Shown here in pieces: positions 1-7,743 of a DNA stretch of 64,000 nucleotides. Made by a program: the position numbers and the translations under genes. This DNA comes from Methylobacter sp. (lineage in GTDB: Bacteria > Pseudomonadota > Gammaproteobacteria > Methylococcales > Methylomonadaceae). The notes beneath the pieces were generated by a model. It searched no databases. It worked only from the letters and a program-made list of their open reading frames with translations, and was not told the origin of the DNA. Positions within the stretch are counted from its first letter, which is position 1; each line of letters opens with the position of its first letter. The stretch lies in contig NZ_JALOCF010000005.1 of assembly GCF_023227905.1 (NCBI RefSeq), forward strand, positions 1-64,000, in the 5' to 3' direction.

Positions 1-78
1 CCAGATGTACTTCATGGTAAACCATACCAGAAGTGCAAAGGTAATCATTTGCCCAATCAGAGTAGCATTGATACTCAC
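1..78 (-). CDS. atpF: ATP synthase F0 subunit b, N-terminal part (cut by window edge)
   Basis: The first 26 codons of AtpF are visible, running off the window edge. The start is a GTG at position 78, with a GAGG ribosome-binding sequence about 8 bases upstream. The peptide begins MSINATLIGQMITFALLVW, a single hydrophobic N-terminal helix as expected for the membrane anchor of the b subunit, which forms the peripheral stalk joining F0 to F1. It lies directly downstream of atpE in the usual atpIBEF order, so it is part of the ATP synthase operon. Identification rests on this short stretch plus gene order. Confidence 0.85.
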   Translation of the reverse strand, partial: MSINATLIGQMITFALLVWFTMKYIW

Positions 79-114
79 GATGCGTTCCTCTTGTTGCTAT
101 TAAATTTAAACGAC

Positions 115-402
115 TTATTGACCCGCTGCAGCTTGTACAGCAGACAGGAATGGGTTGGCAAAAGTAAAGAACAGCGCCAAACCAACACCGATCATGGTTA
201 CCGCGTCCAACAGACCCGCAACAACGAACATTTTTACTTGCAGCATAGGTACCATTTCCGGTTGACGAGCTGCACCTTCCAAGAATTTTCCACCTAACAG
301 ACCAAAGCCTATCGCTGTTCCTAAAGCGCCCATACCAAGAACCAGACCTACTGCGATAGCAGTCATGCCTTGTACATCAGCAATTAATTTTGCAATTTCC
401 AT
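115..402 (-). CDS. atpE: ATP synthase F0 subunit c
   Basis: This 95-residue protein forms the proton-translocating c-ring of F1F0-ATP synthase. It shows the two-helix hairpin of the family: a Gly/Ala-rich first helix (about residues 10-37), the polar loop GGKFLEGAARQPE (about 37-49) that contacts the F1 rotor, and a second helix with the essential carboxylate at Asp66 in GLLDAVTMIGVG. It is somewhat longer than the E. coli protein (79 residues) because of N- and C-terminal extensions. It sits between atpB and atpF in the operon, with a ribosome-binding sequence (GGAGG, in reverse complement just upstream) before the ATG at 402. Confidence 0.96.
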   Translation of the reverse strand: MEIAKLIADVQGMTAIAVGLVLGMGALGTAIGFGLLGGKFLEGAARQPEMVPMLQVKMFVVAGLLDAVTMIGVGLALFFTFANPFLSAVQAAAGQ

Positions 403-447
403 GAAACCTCCAAACGGTTAGTTAATTATAAAAAGTTAAAAAAGTCT

Positions 448-1224
448 TTAATGATCTTCGTGCGCCATGCTCAGGTAAACAATGGTCAAAACCATAAATA
501 TGAATGCCTGTAACGTGATAATTAAAATGTGGAAGATTGCCCAGGGGAAACTCAGCACCGGCTGGAGTTGCCAAGGCAGCAAGGCTATCAAAATGAAGAT
601 CAACTCGCCCGCATACAGGTTTCCGAATAAACGAAGTGCCAGTGAGATTGGCTTTGCTATTTCTTCTACCAATTTCAACAGCAGATTGAACGGTAAAAGC
701 CATGGACCGAAAGGTTGAAACATCAATTCTTTGGCAAAACCCCAAGGGCCTTTTACTTTAATGCTGTAGAAAATAATTAAACAGAAAACGGAAATCGACA
801 TTGCAAAGGTTGCATTTAAATCCGTACTTGGAACAACGCGCAGATACTCAATACCCATCATCGAGCCGATTAACGGCAATATATCGACTGGGAACAAGTC
901 CATGAAATTCCACAGGAACACCCAGCAAAAGATGGTCAAGGCCAGCGGCGCGATTAAGTTATTTTTACCGTGAAAACTGTCTTTAACTTGCGTATCGACA
1001 AATTCAATCAGCATTTCCACAAAGTTCTGTACCAGTCCCGGAACGCCTGCTGTTGCTCTGTCAGCCGCCATCTTAAAAAACCAGACAAACAGGCCGCCCA
1101 GAACAGCTGAGAAAAACAACGTATCCAGGTTCAATGCCCAGAAACCTTCGCCTACGGTTAGCGAAGTTAAATGGTGGATAATATAACCGGTTGCACCTTC
1201 GGCGGCATGAGCTTCGGTAGCCAT
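448..1224 (-). CDS. atpB: ATP synthase F0 subunit a
   Basis: This 258-residue integral membrane stator subunit forms the proton half-channels against the c-ring. Several hydrophobic helices are visible. The conserved C-terminal block reads LALRLFGNLYAGE, in which the Arg is the family's essential charge facing the c-subunit Asp; a second conserved block, LPLIGSMMG, lies mid-protein. Length and order match proteobacterial AtpB. It lies 45 bases upstream of atpE and 25 bases downstream of atpI on the same strand, consistent with one operon. Confidence 0.96.
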   Translation of the reverse strand: MATEAHAAEGATGYIIHHLTSLTVGEGFWALNLDTLFFSAVLGGLFVWFFKMAADRATAGVPGLVQNFVEMLIEFVDTQVKDSFHGKNNLIAPLALTIFCWVFLWNFMDLFPVDILPLIGSMMGIEYLRVVPSTDLNATFAMSISVFCLIIFYSIKVKGPWGFAKELMFQPFGPWLLPFNLLLKLVEEIAKPISLALRLFGNLYAGELIFILIALLPWQLQPVLSFPWAIFHILIITLQAFIFMVLTIVYLSMAHEDH

Positions 1225-1249
1225 CGTTCCTCTCTAAATATTAATAATG

Positions 1250-1609
1250 TCAGCGCATTAACAACGCAAACCAAAAAACCGATAATGCTGCTACATAGAC
1301 TGAAAGCAGCGGTAATATTTCTATGTTTGGAAGTTGAAAAATCATGAAGAACAGCGCAGCTGTCAATAATAATTTGCCTGATTCCCCAGCGTAAAAAGAC
1401 CTTACAATCTTTCTTGCTTCTTGCCCTGCGGATTTGCGCACCCTTAACGCGAAATACAGATTGGGAATAAATGCCGCCGCTCCGCCTAAAGCCGCCGACA
1501 AGGCGTAAGATCTAGCCCCTATCAAGGCAAATCCCGATGTCATTATTATGATCACCAGAATCTGGTAGCTTATGACTTTACTGACAGTAGAGCGCTTTCT
1601 ATCTGTCAT
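1250..1609 (-). CDS. atpI: ATP synthase subunit I (AtpI)
   Basis: This small (119 aa) four-helix membrane protein opens the atp operon. AtpI proteins are thought to help assemble the c-ring. I chose the ATG at 1609 because GGAG lies about 6 bases upstream; an upstream ATG at 1627 would add six residues (MCMELS). The protein is poorly conserved, as usual for this family, with the pattern of TM pair, basic loop (RVRKSAGQEARK), TM pair. Assignment relies on size, topology and its position immediately before atpB. Confidence 0.85.
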   Translation of the reverse strand: MTDRKRSTVSKVISYQILVIIIMTSGFALIGARSYALSAALGGAAAFIPNLYFALRVRKSAGQEARKIVRSFYAGESGKLLLTAALFFMIFQLPNIEILPLLSVYVAALSVFWFALLMR

Positions 1610-1730
1610 GCTCAACTCCATACACAACAGCTCGGGAATTATATCTAGCGACCCTCATTAAATCAAGGAACATTAAATTTAACTTACATTTACTATTGTT
1701 TTTCATCTACAGGCAGAGTACCTAATAACG

Positions 1731-2594
1731 CTATTTAATTTGCTCGAGAATTCCATCCAACTCTTCCAGACTGGAATAAGCAATGACCAACTTTCCGGCG
1801 CCATTTTCTTTATGCTCAATCAGCACCTTTGCACCCAGTTTGGCGGTCAGGTCTTCCTGTAAACGCAAGGTGTCTTTGTCTATTACCCTTACCTTAGGTA
1901 TTTTAGGTTCTGCTTGACTGTCTTTTACCAGACGCTCCGCCGCCCTGACCGTCAACCCCTCCTTAACGATCTTGTGGGCCGCTGCCACCTGCTTCGGACC
2001 GTCCAGAGACAGCAGCGCCCTGGCATGCCCCATTTCTAGCTGCCGGCTGACCAATAGTTTTTTCACTTCCGGGTGCAACTCTATCAATCGCAATAAATTA
2101 GTCACCGTAACGCGCGACTTGCCGACCGCATCCGCAACTTGCTGATGGGTCATTTCAAACTCTTCCAACAACCTTTTTAGCGCTTCCGCTTCTTCCAAAG
2201 GATTCAGGTCTTCCCGCTGGATGTTTTCAATCAGCGCTATCGCCATTGCGGTACGATCGTCTATCTCTTTGATGACTACCGGCACCTGCTGCAATCCGGC
2301 CAATTGCGCTGCACGCCAACGCCGCTCCCCGGCAATAATTTCGTATTTTTCCGGCGCCATCATGCGCACCACAACCGGCTGGATGATTCCTTGCGCCTTG
2401 ATGGAATCGGCCAACTCCTGCAATTTTTCGGGATTCATATCCTTTCTTGGCTGATACTTGCCCCGCTGCATGTGCTCGATCGGCAGGGTTTGCAGCTGAT
2501 GGCCTTCCCCGGTTTCGCCTTGATCGTCTTTCCCGGCAACATTGCCCAGCAAAGCATCCAGCCCTCGATTTAATCCCCGCTTTTTCACAGCCAT
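1731..2594 (-). CDS. parB: Chromosome-partitioning protein ParB (CTPase/parS-binding)
   Basis: A full-length 287-residue ParB that loads at parS sites and partners ParA in chromosome segregation. Visible elements in order: N-terminal KKRGLNRGLDALLG, which contacts and stimulates ParA; the ParB/Srx CTP-binding core with GERRWRAAQLAGL (box II) and ENIQREDLNPLEEA (box III); the helix-turn-helix region VADAVGKSRVTVTNLLRL; and a C-terminal dimerisation segment. It lies downstream of parA and a mini-ParB-like ORF. The ribosome-binding sequence is weak. No canonical parS 16-mer was noticed nearby, though I could not search for it exhaustively. Confidence 0.95.
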   Translation of the reverse strand: MAVKKRGLNRGLDALLGNVAGKDDQGETGEGHQLQTLPIEHMQRGKYQPRKDMNPEKLQELADSIKAQGIIQPVVVRMMAPEKYEIIAGERRWRAAQLAGLQQVPVVIKEIDDRTAMAIALIENIQREDLNPLEEAEALKRLLEEFEMTHQQVADAVGKSRVTVTNLLRLIELHPEVKKLLVSRQLEMGHARALLSLDGPKQVAAAHKIVKEGLTVRAAERLVKDSQAEPKIPKVRVIDKDTLRLQEDLTAKLGAKVLIEHKENGAGKLVIAYSSLEELDGILEQIK

Positions 2595-2635
2595 AACTTT
2601 TAATTTTCTCTGTTGGTCATTTTCCGCCTATTACA

Positions 2636-2929
2636 CTAATCCATGCTGGCGCGAACTGTTGCTTCAAACTCTTCTATCAGCTTTCTTAAAGCCTCTGCCT
2701 CTTCAAGCAGCATACGATTTTCTTTTTGGATATTTTTAAATAACGCAACCACCATTGCCGCTTGATCATCTACTTCCTCAATGGCCTGCGCTGCATCCTG
2801 ATCCACCTCTTTAGAGGGCTGATTTTCCTCCGATTGCACAGCTTGCGATTGATGTATTTTCTCTTTAGCTGAATCATCAGCCAACAAGGCTTCAAGCCCC
2901 CGACCTAAACCACGTTTTCTAAAAGTCAT
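2636..2929 (-). CDS. Mini-ParB-like protein (ParB N-terminus and box-III region, core deleted)
   Basis: This 97-residue protein resembles ParB at both ends but lacks the middle. Residues 4-16 (RKRGLGRGLEALL) match the ParA-stimulating N-terminus of the neighbouring ParB. Residues about 51-90 (EVDDQAAMVVALFKNIQKEN, then LLEEAEALRKLIEEFE) match the ParB segment EIDDRTAMAIALIENIQRED and its continuation. The GERRxR CTP-binding box, most of the Srx-like fold, the HTH and the C-terminal dimer domain are absent, and box III is altered. It overlaps the parA stop codon by 4 bases (ATGA), indicating translational coupling, and its reading frame is intact. It could be a decaying duplication or a functional ParA modulator that cannot bind parS; the sequence alone does not decide. 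Confidence 0.75.
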   Translation of the reverse strand: MTFRKRGLGRGLEALLADDSAKEKIHQSQAVQSEENQPSKEVDQDAAQAIEEVDDQAAMVVALFKNIQKENRMLLEEAEALRKLIEEFEATVRASMD

Positions 2930-3702
2930 GTGCCGCTATGCTTCTCTTTTCTAATCATTTCACCCGCTAACGCAATATAGGCCATAGACCCTCGCGAAGC
3001 TTTGTCGTAGCTAAGCACAGGCAAACCATGACTCGGCGCTTCCGCCAGACGGATATTTCTTGGAACGCAGGTTCGAAATACCTTATCGCCGAAGTATCGA
3101 ATCAACTGCTCCGATACATCCTTGGTCAAGCGGTTCCTGTCGTCATACATCGTCCGCAGAATACCCTCCAGATGCAACTCAGGATTAACGGAATCTTGGA
3201 TGTTTTTCAATGTCGTCATTAATGCAGACAACCCTTCCAACGCATAATACTCGCATTGCATCGGTATCAACAGGCTGTTGGCCGCTACCATCGCATTCAA
3301 GGTCAGCATATTCAACGAAGGCGGACAATCGATCAAAATAAAATCATAATCCGCTTTGATCGGGATTAAGGCATCGGACAGTCGCCGCTCCTTATGATCG
3401 GCATGCATCAATTCGACTTCAGCCGCAGTCAGGTCAGAGTTTCCGGGAATCACCGAGAAACCGATTTCCGGCAGTTGAATGACGGTCTCCGACGCCGGCA
3501 CTTCTTCCATCAACAAATCGTAGCTGGAATATTTAACTTCCTGCTTATCGATGCCGCAGCCCATCGCCGCATTACCTTGGGGATCAAGATCCACCAGCAA
3601 CACGCGCCGGTTAGCCGCGGCCAGCGAAGCCGCCAGATTGACGCTGGTCGTAGTTTTTCCTACACCGCCTTTTTGATTGGTTATGGCAATTACTTTTCCC
3701 AC
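2926..3702 (-). CDS. parA: Chromosome-partitioning ATPase ParA (Soj)
   Basis: A 258-residue deviant Walker-A ATPase that drives segregation of ParB-parS complexes over the nucleoid. The signature KGGVGKTT occupies residues 11-18. The Walker A' motif region LLVDLDPQGNAAMG and the Walker B region DFILIDCPPSLN are both clear, and the ending is typical of Soj proteins. The gene is immediately downstream of rsmG (1-base overlap of stop and start) and overlaps the mini-ParB gene by 4 bases, so all appear cotranscribed with mnmG. Confidence 0.96.
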   Translation of the reverse strand: MGKVIAITNQKGGVGKTTTSVNLAASLAAANRRVLLVDLDPQGNAAMGCGIDKQEVKYSSYDLLMEEVPASETVIQLPEIGFSVIPGNSDLTAAEVELMHADHKERRLSDALIPIKADYDFILIDCPPSLNMLTLNAMVAANSLLIPMQCEYYALEGLSALMTTLKNIQDSVNPELHLEGILRTMYDDRNRLTKDVSEQLIRYFGDKVFRTCVPRNIRLAEAPSHGLPVLSYDKASRGSMAYIALAGEMIRKEKHSGT

Positions 3703-4337
3703 TAGCTTACCTCGGCCTGTTCAGGCGATTGTATTCGTACCAGACATCGTTCAACATCAGTTCCCGGAACGCTAACCGAGATGACAGATTTTTTTGCAGT
3801 AATTTCCGCCAGTTCCGCATCAAGACTTTGCCCCTTCATTGCCAGCAATACACCTTCTTTAGATAGCAAATGTGCGGTCAACTTCACTATATCCGGCAAG
3901 CTGGCAAACGCCCGGGTAAGAACGGCATCATACGTTTGTTCAGGATGATAATTTTCCACGCGACTGTGCAAAACTTCGACGTTTTTAAGTTTTAATTCCA
4001 AAACGACCTGCTGCACAAACCGGGTTTTTTTGGCATTGCTGTCAAGCAAGGTAAAACCGACTTCCGGCAAACAGATCGCCAGCGGAATACCGGGCAAGCC
4101 CGCGCCGGTGCCGATATCGATGATCCGCTTGCCTTCGATATGCGGAACAATCGTCAGACTGTCCAGTATATGCAGCCGCGCCATCTCCTCCCTGTCCCGT
4201 ATCGCGGTCAGATTATAGGCTTTATTCCATTTCTCAATCAGTTTTATAAAACTGAGTAACTGATCAACTTGCTGATCAGTTACATTTAAATTTAACGAGG
4301 CTATCCCGGAGACCAGGATTTTTCGACAGTCTTCCAT
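3702..4337 (-). CDS. rsmG: 16S rRNA (guanine527-N7)-methyltransferase RsmG
   Basis: This 211-residue S-adenosylmethionine-dependent methyltransferase modifies G527 of 16S rRNA. The Rossmann-fold SAM-binding motif is IDIGTGAGLPGIPLA (about residues 79-93). The segment RDREEMARLHILDSL and the later LTRAFASLPDIV are characteristic of the GidB family. It overlaps mnmG upstream by one base and parA downstream by one base, forming the classic gidA-gidB-parA-parB cluster next to atp genes. Confidence 0.96.
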   Translation of the reverse strand: MEDCRKILVSGIASLNLNVTDQQVDQLLSFIKLIEKWNKAYNLTAIRDREEMARLHILDSLTIVPHIEGKRIIDIGTGAGLPGIPLAICLPEVGFTLLDSNAKKTRFVQQVVLELKLKNVEVLHSRVENYHPEQTYDAVLTRAFASLPDIVKLTAHLLSKEGVLLAMKGQSLDAELAEITAKKSVISVSVPGTDVERCLVRIQSPEQAEVS

Positions 4338-6208
4338 CAGGCGCTTTTCTTCTTTAAATAAACCAACAACAAGGAAATAGCGGCCGGCGTTATGCCAGGG
4401 ATACGCGATGCCTGACCCAAAGTCTCCGGCCGTTGCTTTTTAAGCTTTTCGCTTACCTCATTAGACAGTCCCGGAACGCCGCTGTAATCCATAATCTCAG
4501 GCAAGCGCAGATGATCATAGCGCAAAGCCTTGTCTATCTCGGTTTGCTGCCTGTCGATATAACCTGCATATTTGGCCTGAATTTCGACCTGCTCGGCTAC
4601 CTGCGGATCTATATCCCCGGCCTCATCCATAAACGACAACAGCTGTTGAACATCCACTTCCGGACGGCGCAGCAAATCCATTAAGTTAGCTTCGCGTAAT
4701 AACGGTTTGCCCCAATATTGCTCGACTTGACCGGCCTCTTCGGTTTCCGTTCTGACCCATTTCTTTTTCAGATCGCCCTGCAATTGCGAAATCGCATCAC
4801 GTTTAGTCTCGAATGCCTGCCAACGCTCGTCATCAACCAAACCCAATTCACGGCCTTTTTCGGTCAGGCGCAAATCGGCATTGTCTTCCCGCAGCAGCAA
4901 CCTATATTCTGCGCGGCTGGTAAACATCCGGTACGGCTCTTGGGTACCGCGCGTGATCAGGTCATCGATCATCACGCCGATATAAGCCTCGTCGCGTCCC
5001 GGACACCAGCTGTCCAGCCCTTGAACCAATCGAGCCGCATTAAGCCCGGCAATCAAACCTTGCGCGGCCGCTTCCTCATAACCAGTCGTGCCGTTCACTT
5101 GCCCAGCAAAAAACAGCGCATCCATGTGCTTGGTTTCCAGCGATGATTTCAAATCCCGAGGATCGAAAAAATCGTATTCGATCGCATAACCGGGACGCAC
5201 GATTTCGGCGTTTTCAAAGCCCAGCATCGAGCGTACGAACTCATACTGCACATCAAAAGGCAGGCTGGTCGATATGCCGTTTGGATAAATCTCATGGGTA
5301 TTCAGGCCTTCCGGCTCGACAAAAATCTGATGCGAATCCCGGTCGGCAAAACGCACAATCTTGTCTTCAATCGACGGACAGTAACGCGGCCCGATGCCCT
5401 CGATAATTCCCGAATAAAGCGGCGACCTATCCAGGCCGGAGCGGATAATATCGTGAGTTTTATTGTTAGTGCGGGTGATATGACACGGAATTTGCCGAGG
5501 ATGATGCTCCGGCTTGCCGATGAACGAAAACACCGGCACCGGATCGTCGCCGTGCTGCTCTTCCAGCTTGCTGAAATCGATCGTCCGGCCGTCGATGCGC
5601 GGCGGTGTGCCGGTCTTTAAGCGGTCGATCCGAAACGGCAGTTCCCTTAATCGGTCGGCCAAAGCGATGGAGGCCGGATCGCCCGCGCGGCCGCCACTGT
5701 AATTTTCGAGGCCGATATGGATTTTGCCGCCCAAGAAAGTGCCGGTGGTCAAAACCACGGCTCTTGCGGTAAAACTCAAACCCATTTGCGTTTTAACGCC
5801 GGCAACCCTGCCGCCCTCGACAATCAAATCGGACACGGTTTGCTGAAACAAAGCCAGGTTGGGCTGATTTTCCAGCGCCGTTCTTACCGCTTGCTTGTAA
5901 AGCTGACGATCCGCCTGGGCGCGGGTTGCCCGAACTGCCGGACCTTTGCTGGCGTTCAGAGTGCGGAACTGAATGCCGCCGCGATCGATAGCTCTCGCCA
6001 TTATTCCGCCCAAGGCATCGACCTCTTTAACCAGATGTCCCTTGCCGATCCCGCCGATGGCTGGGTTGCAGCTCATTTGCCCCAAGGTATCGATATTTTG
6101 CGTCAGCAACAATGTATTTGCACCGCACCGAGCCGATGCCAGCGCGGCTTCCGTACCCGCATGACCGCCGCCAACTACGATGACATCAAAATCTCTTCTA
6201 AATTTCAC
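4337..6208 (-). CDS. mnmG: tRNA uridine 5-carboxymethylaminomethyl modification enzyme MnmG (GidA)
   Basis: This 623-residue FAD protein works with MnmE to install the cmnm5 group on wobble U34 of certain tRNAs. The dinucleotide-binding motif VGGGHAG is at residues 12-18. Family blocks such as MSCNPAIGGIGKGHLVKEVDALGG, here read in two halves (MSCNPAIGG and GHLVKEVDALGG), and GYAIEYDFFDPRDL are intact, as is the C-terminal MnmE-interacting helical domain. Length matches the family. It is first in the mnmG-rsmG-parA cluster; the upstream start region (6209-6288) is shared with a divergent small gene. Confidence 0.97.
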   Translation of the reverse strand: MKFRRDFDVIVVGGGHAGTEAALASARCGANTLLLTQNIDTLGQMSCNPAIGGIGKGHLVKEVDALGGIMARAIDRGGIQFRTLNASKGPAVRATRAQADRQLYKQAVRTALENQPNLALFQQTVSDLIVEGGRVAGVKTQMGLSFTARAVVLTTGTFLGGKIHIGLENYSGGRAGDPASIALADRLRELPFRIDRLKTGTPPRIDGRTIDFSKLEEQHGDDPVPVFSFIGKPEHHPRQIPCHITRTNNKTHDIIRSGLDRSPLYSGIIEGIGPRYCPSIEDKIVRFADRDSHQIFVEPEGLNTHEIYPNGISTSLPFDVQYEFVRSMLGFENAEIVRPGYAIEYDFFDPRDLKSSLETKHMDALFFAGQVNGTTGYEEAAAQGLIAGLNAARLVQGLDSWCPGRDEAYIGVMIDDLITRGTQEPYRMFTSRAEYRLLLREDNADLRLTEKGRELGLVDDERWQAFETKRDAISQLQGDLKKKWVRTETEEAGQVEQYWGKPLLREANLMDLLRRPEVDVQQLLSFMDEAGDIDPQVAEQVEIQAKYAGYIDRQQTEIDKALRYDHLRLPEIMDYSGVPGLSNEVSEKLKKQRPETLGQASRIPGITPAAISLLLVYLKKKSA

Positions 6209-6288
6209 TAGCGCTATGTACTCTTAAAAAATGGTATATTACTACTGTGTGGCTTCACACAAACTTGACATATTATAAGAGGTAAATC

Positions 6289-6519
6289 ATGAAAAAACGT
6301 AAAAATCCGAAAGGGCCGCAAATTGCCCCCATTCAAAACCTGGTCGCGAAGCACGCGCATCTGTTTAACAAAGCACAAACCTTTTGCGATAAAAGCAAAT
6401 ACAGCCGTAAAGCAAAACACCCAAGGCAGGAGGCTAATCCAACAGTTCCAGGCGGAATTATTGGATTAGCCTCTTGTTTTATCCAAAACCGGCTTTCAAG
6501 CTTATTTCCTGCCAGATAG
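6289..6519 (+). CDS. Small conserved basic protein (DUF7230-like), C-terminus read through a hairpin repeat
   Basis: A 76-residue, Lys/Arg-rich cytoplasmic protein. The first ~50 residues (starting MKKRKNPKGPQIAPIQN, and ending near RKAKHPRQEANP) resemble a small conserved family I recall as DUF7230, typically near 50-60 residues and of unknown function. An AGAGGT ribosome-binding sequence precedes the ATG. The last ~25 residues are encoded by a palindromic repeat (6432-6471) that occurs again at 7548, so the native C-terminus may have been replaced by the repeat. The family name is from memory and moderately certain. Confidence 0.65.
   Translation: MKKRKNPKGPQIAPIQNLVAKHAHLFNKAQTFCDKSKYSRKAKHPRQEANPTVPGGIIGLASCFIQNRLSSLFPAR
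6432..6484. repeat. Palindromic hairpin repeat, copy 1 (terminator-like)
   Basis: An 11-bp perfect inverted repeat (GGCTAATCCAA at 6432-6442 and TTGGATTAGCC at 6461-6471) with an inner TTCC/GGAA pair, followed by TCTTGTTTTATCC. A near-identical copy with the same trailing sequence lies at 7548-7600. The stem plus T-rich tail could terminate transcription, but here it lies inside an open reading frame. Confidence 0.8.
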
Positions 6520-6690
6520 ACTCATTACTGTTTTCTCTACAAAATTCACCTGTGCTAATAAATTGAGGCAATAGAGGATAAACAGCAGTTTATACATTGA
6601 ATTTTTGATTGTTTCGGGCATGCCAGGGCAAGGAAGAAAAACCGTAACTTATTATTTTCAAATAGCAAAACAACCATTAGGAGTTGAACC

Positions 6691-6906
6691 ATGATTAATA
6701 TCACTATCGACAACCCCGACATAGAACACATATTGCAACAAACCTATGGCAATAATCACAGCCGCCTGATCAAAGAATTCAGCCAATTCATACAAACTAC
6801 AAGAATTAAAGACGATATCGGCATTTCCATACACCAACTTGAACAGGGCGAAAGCGTAAAACTGGCGGATGCGTTTACCCAAGTCAAACGAAGATATGAA
6901 GAGTGA
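6691..6906 (+). CDS. Putative antitoxin of a ParE/RelE-type pair (module 1)
   Basis: A 71-residue protein encoded directly upstream of and overlapping a ParE-like toxin gene. An AGGAG ribosome-binding site lies 7 bases before the ATG. The sequence does not match an antitoxin DNA-binding family that I recognise. It has an alternating N-terminus (MINITIDNPDIE) and a charged C-terminal helix (VKLADAFTQVKRRYEE) of the sort that wraps around ParE toxins. Function is inferred from size, overlap and the partner gene. Confidence 0.65.
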   Translation: MINITIDNPDIEHILQQTYGNNHSRLIKEFSQFIQTTRIKDDIGISIHQLEQGESVKLADAFTQVKRRYEE

Positions 6907-7186
6907 ACCGGAAATCGTCTTATCGCCTAAGGCTCTGCGACGATTGGAAGAGCTTGCCGAATATCTATATGAACAAACCCAATCAAAACGCTTTGTTAAA
7001 GAATATATCGGCAAAATAGAAGCTTATTTGGAAAACACCCTCAAATTATTCCCCGAATCCGGAACACCGATGCCGGAGTATGGTGAAGACATACGCCGCC
7101 TAAGCTATCAGCGATTTTCTATTCTGTATAGAATTGAGGGGACGCAAATTCAAATTTTAACCTTTTATCGGCAAAATCAGCCTTAA
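6896..7186 (+). CDS. ParE/RelE-family toxin (module 1)
   Basis: A 96-residue toxin of the RelE/ParE superfamily. I chose the ATG at 6896, which overlaps the antitoxin by 11 bases, rather than an in-frame ATG at 6869. The N-terminal segment EIVLSPKALRRLEELAEYLYEQT is the usual strand-helix start, read here in two parts (EIVLSPKALRRL, EELAEYLYEQT). The C-terminal strands, IRRLSYQRFSILYRIEG and IQILTFYRQNQ, match the ParE fold. Family members poison gyrase (ParE) or cleave mRNA on the ribosome (RelE); which applies here is not visible. Confidence 0.8.
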   Translation: MKSEPEIVLSPKALRRLEELAEYLYEQTQSKRFVKEYIGKIEAYLENTLKLFPESGTPMPEYGEDIRRLSYQRFSILYRIEGTQIQILTFYRQNQP

Positions 7187-7234
7187 TCCGAGTATCTTTC
7201 AACATGACAGGATCGGTACGACTTGGATACAGGC

Positions 7235-7545
7235 GTAGGCCGGAATAAGGCCATCCAAGCGCGTAGCGCAAGGTGGTGTTTCCGGCTAATTTAAGTAGGG
7301 GTTGCCGGAAAAGCTTCCGCTCCTCGGCAACTGCTCCTGCGTTGCTAAACCACAGGGAAGTGGCGAATGCAGAAAACGCAGGAGCGGTTTTCCGCCTACC
7401 TCCTGCATCCTTGCAGTCGTGCTCACGCCCCTTACCTACATAATCCACAGGGATGTGGTGAATGCAGATATTGCAGGAGCAAATATCTGTCCATGTAAGC
7501 AACGCCAGTTTTCGCTGTCACTCAAACCGACTTATTCCGGCCTAC
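7235..7545. repeat. REP/MITE-like element with 15-bp terminal inverted repeats, interrupted by a second repeat
   Basis: The ends are perfect 15-bp inverted repeats: GTAGGCCGGAATAAG at 7235-7249 and CTTATTCCGGCCTAC at 7531-7545. The left part (CATCCAAGCGCGTAGCGCAA, then a GTTTCCGGC segment) and right part (ACGCCAGTT to the end) match an uninterrupted 120-bp copy at 40418-40537 in the kdp operon. Here about 190 bp of unrelated repeat DNA splits the element. The general appearance, a GCCGG-type palindrome, resembles REP elements of enterobacteria and pseudomonads. Confidence 0.85.
7312..7501. repeat. Second dispersed repeat nested inside the REP-like element
   Basis: Comparison with the empty copy at 40418-40537 places this ~190-bp insert between GCCGGAAA and ACGCCAG. 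Positions 7322-7430 match 51369-51469 at most bases (shared blocks CCTCGGCAACTGCTC, GCGTTGCTAA, CCACAGGGA, TCTACC/TCCGCC-TACCTCCTGC, TGCAGTCGT). Within the insert, the block CCACAGGGAxGTGGxGAATGCAGA occurs twice (near 7350 and 7449). The segment GCTCACGCCCCTTACCTAC near 7431 reappears in similar form in the histidine kinase gene near 59740. Open frames across it appear fortuitous. Confidence 0.75.
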
Positions 7546-7547
7546 CG

Positions 7548-7600
7548 GGCTAATCCAATAGTTCCAGTTGGAATTATTGGATTAGCCTCTTGTTTTATCC
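7548..7600. terminator. Palindromic hairpin repeat, copy 2 (likely terminator)
   Basis: A 13-bp perfect stem (GGCTAATCCAATA at 7548-7560, TATTGGATTAGCC at 7575-7587) is followed by TCTTGTTTT, so it can act as an intrinsic terminator. It is the same repeat as at 6432. It abuts the right end of the REP-like element and precedes the second toxin-antitoxin pair. Confidence 0.7.
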
Positions 7601-7743
7601 CTCAGGCCTGAAAACTCTGCTCGTTATTGTGAAACCCAACAGTCCAAAAACCGCCCGTATCCGAGCGAACCTGTATTTGCATTCCTAAAACGTTTGCTTT
7701 AGCATGAAACTACTTTTGTAGTATTTTATTTCGGAGTGAAGCT

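Noticed and set aside
7119..7502. Open frame of 127 codons on the minus strand across the repeats
   Set aside because: It is made of the REP-like and nested repeat sequences and overlaps the toxin gene; no protein family fits.
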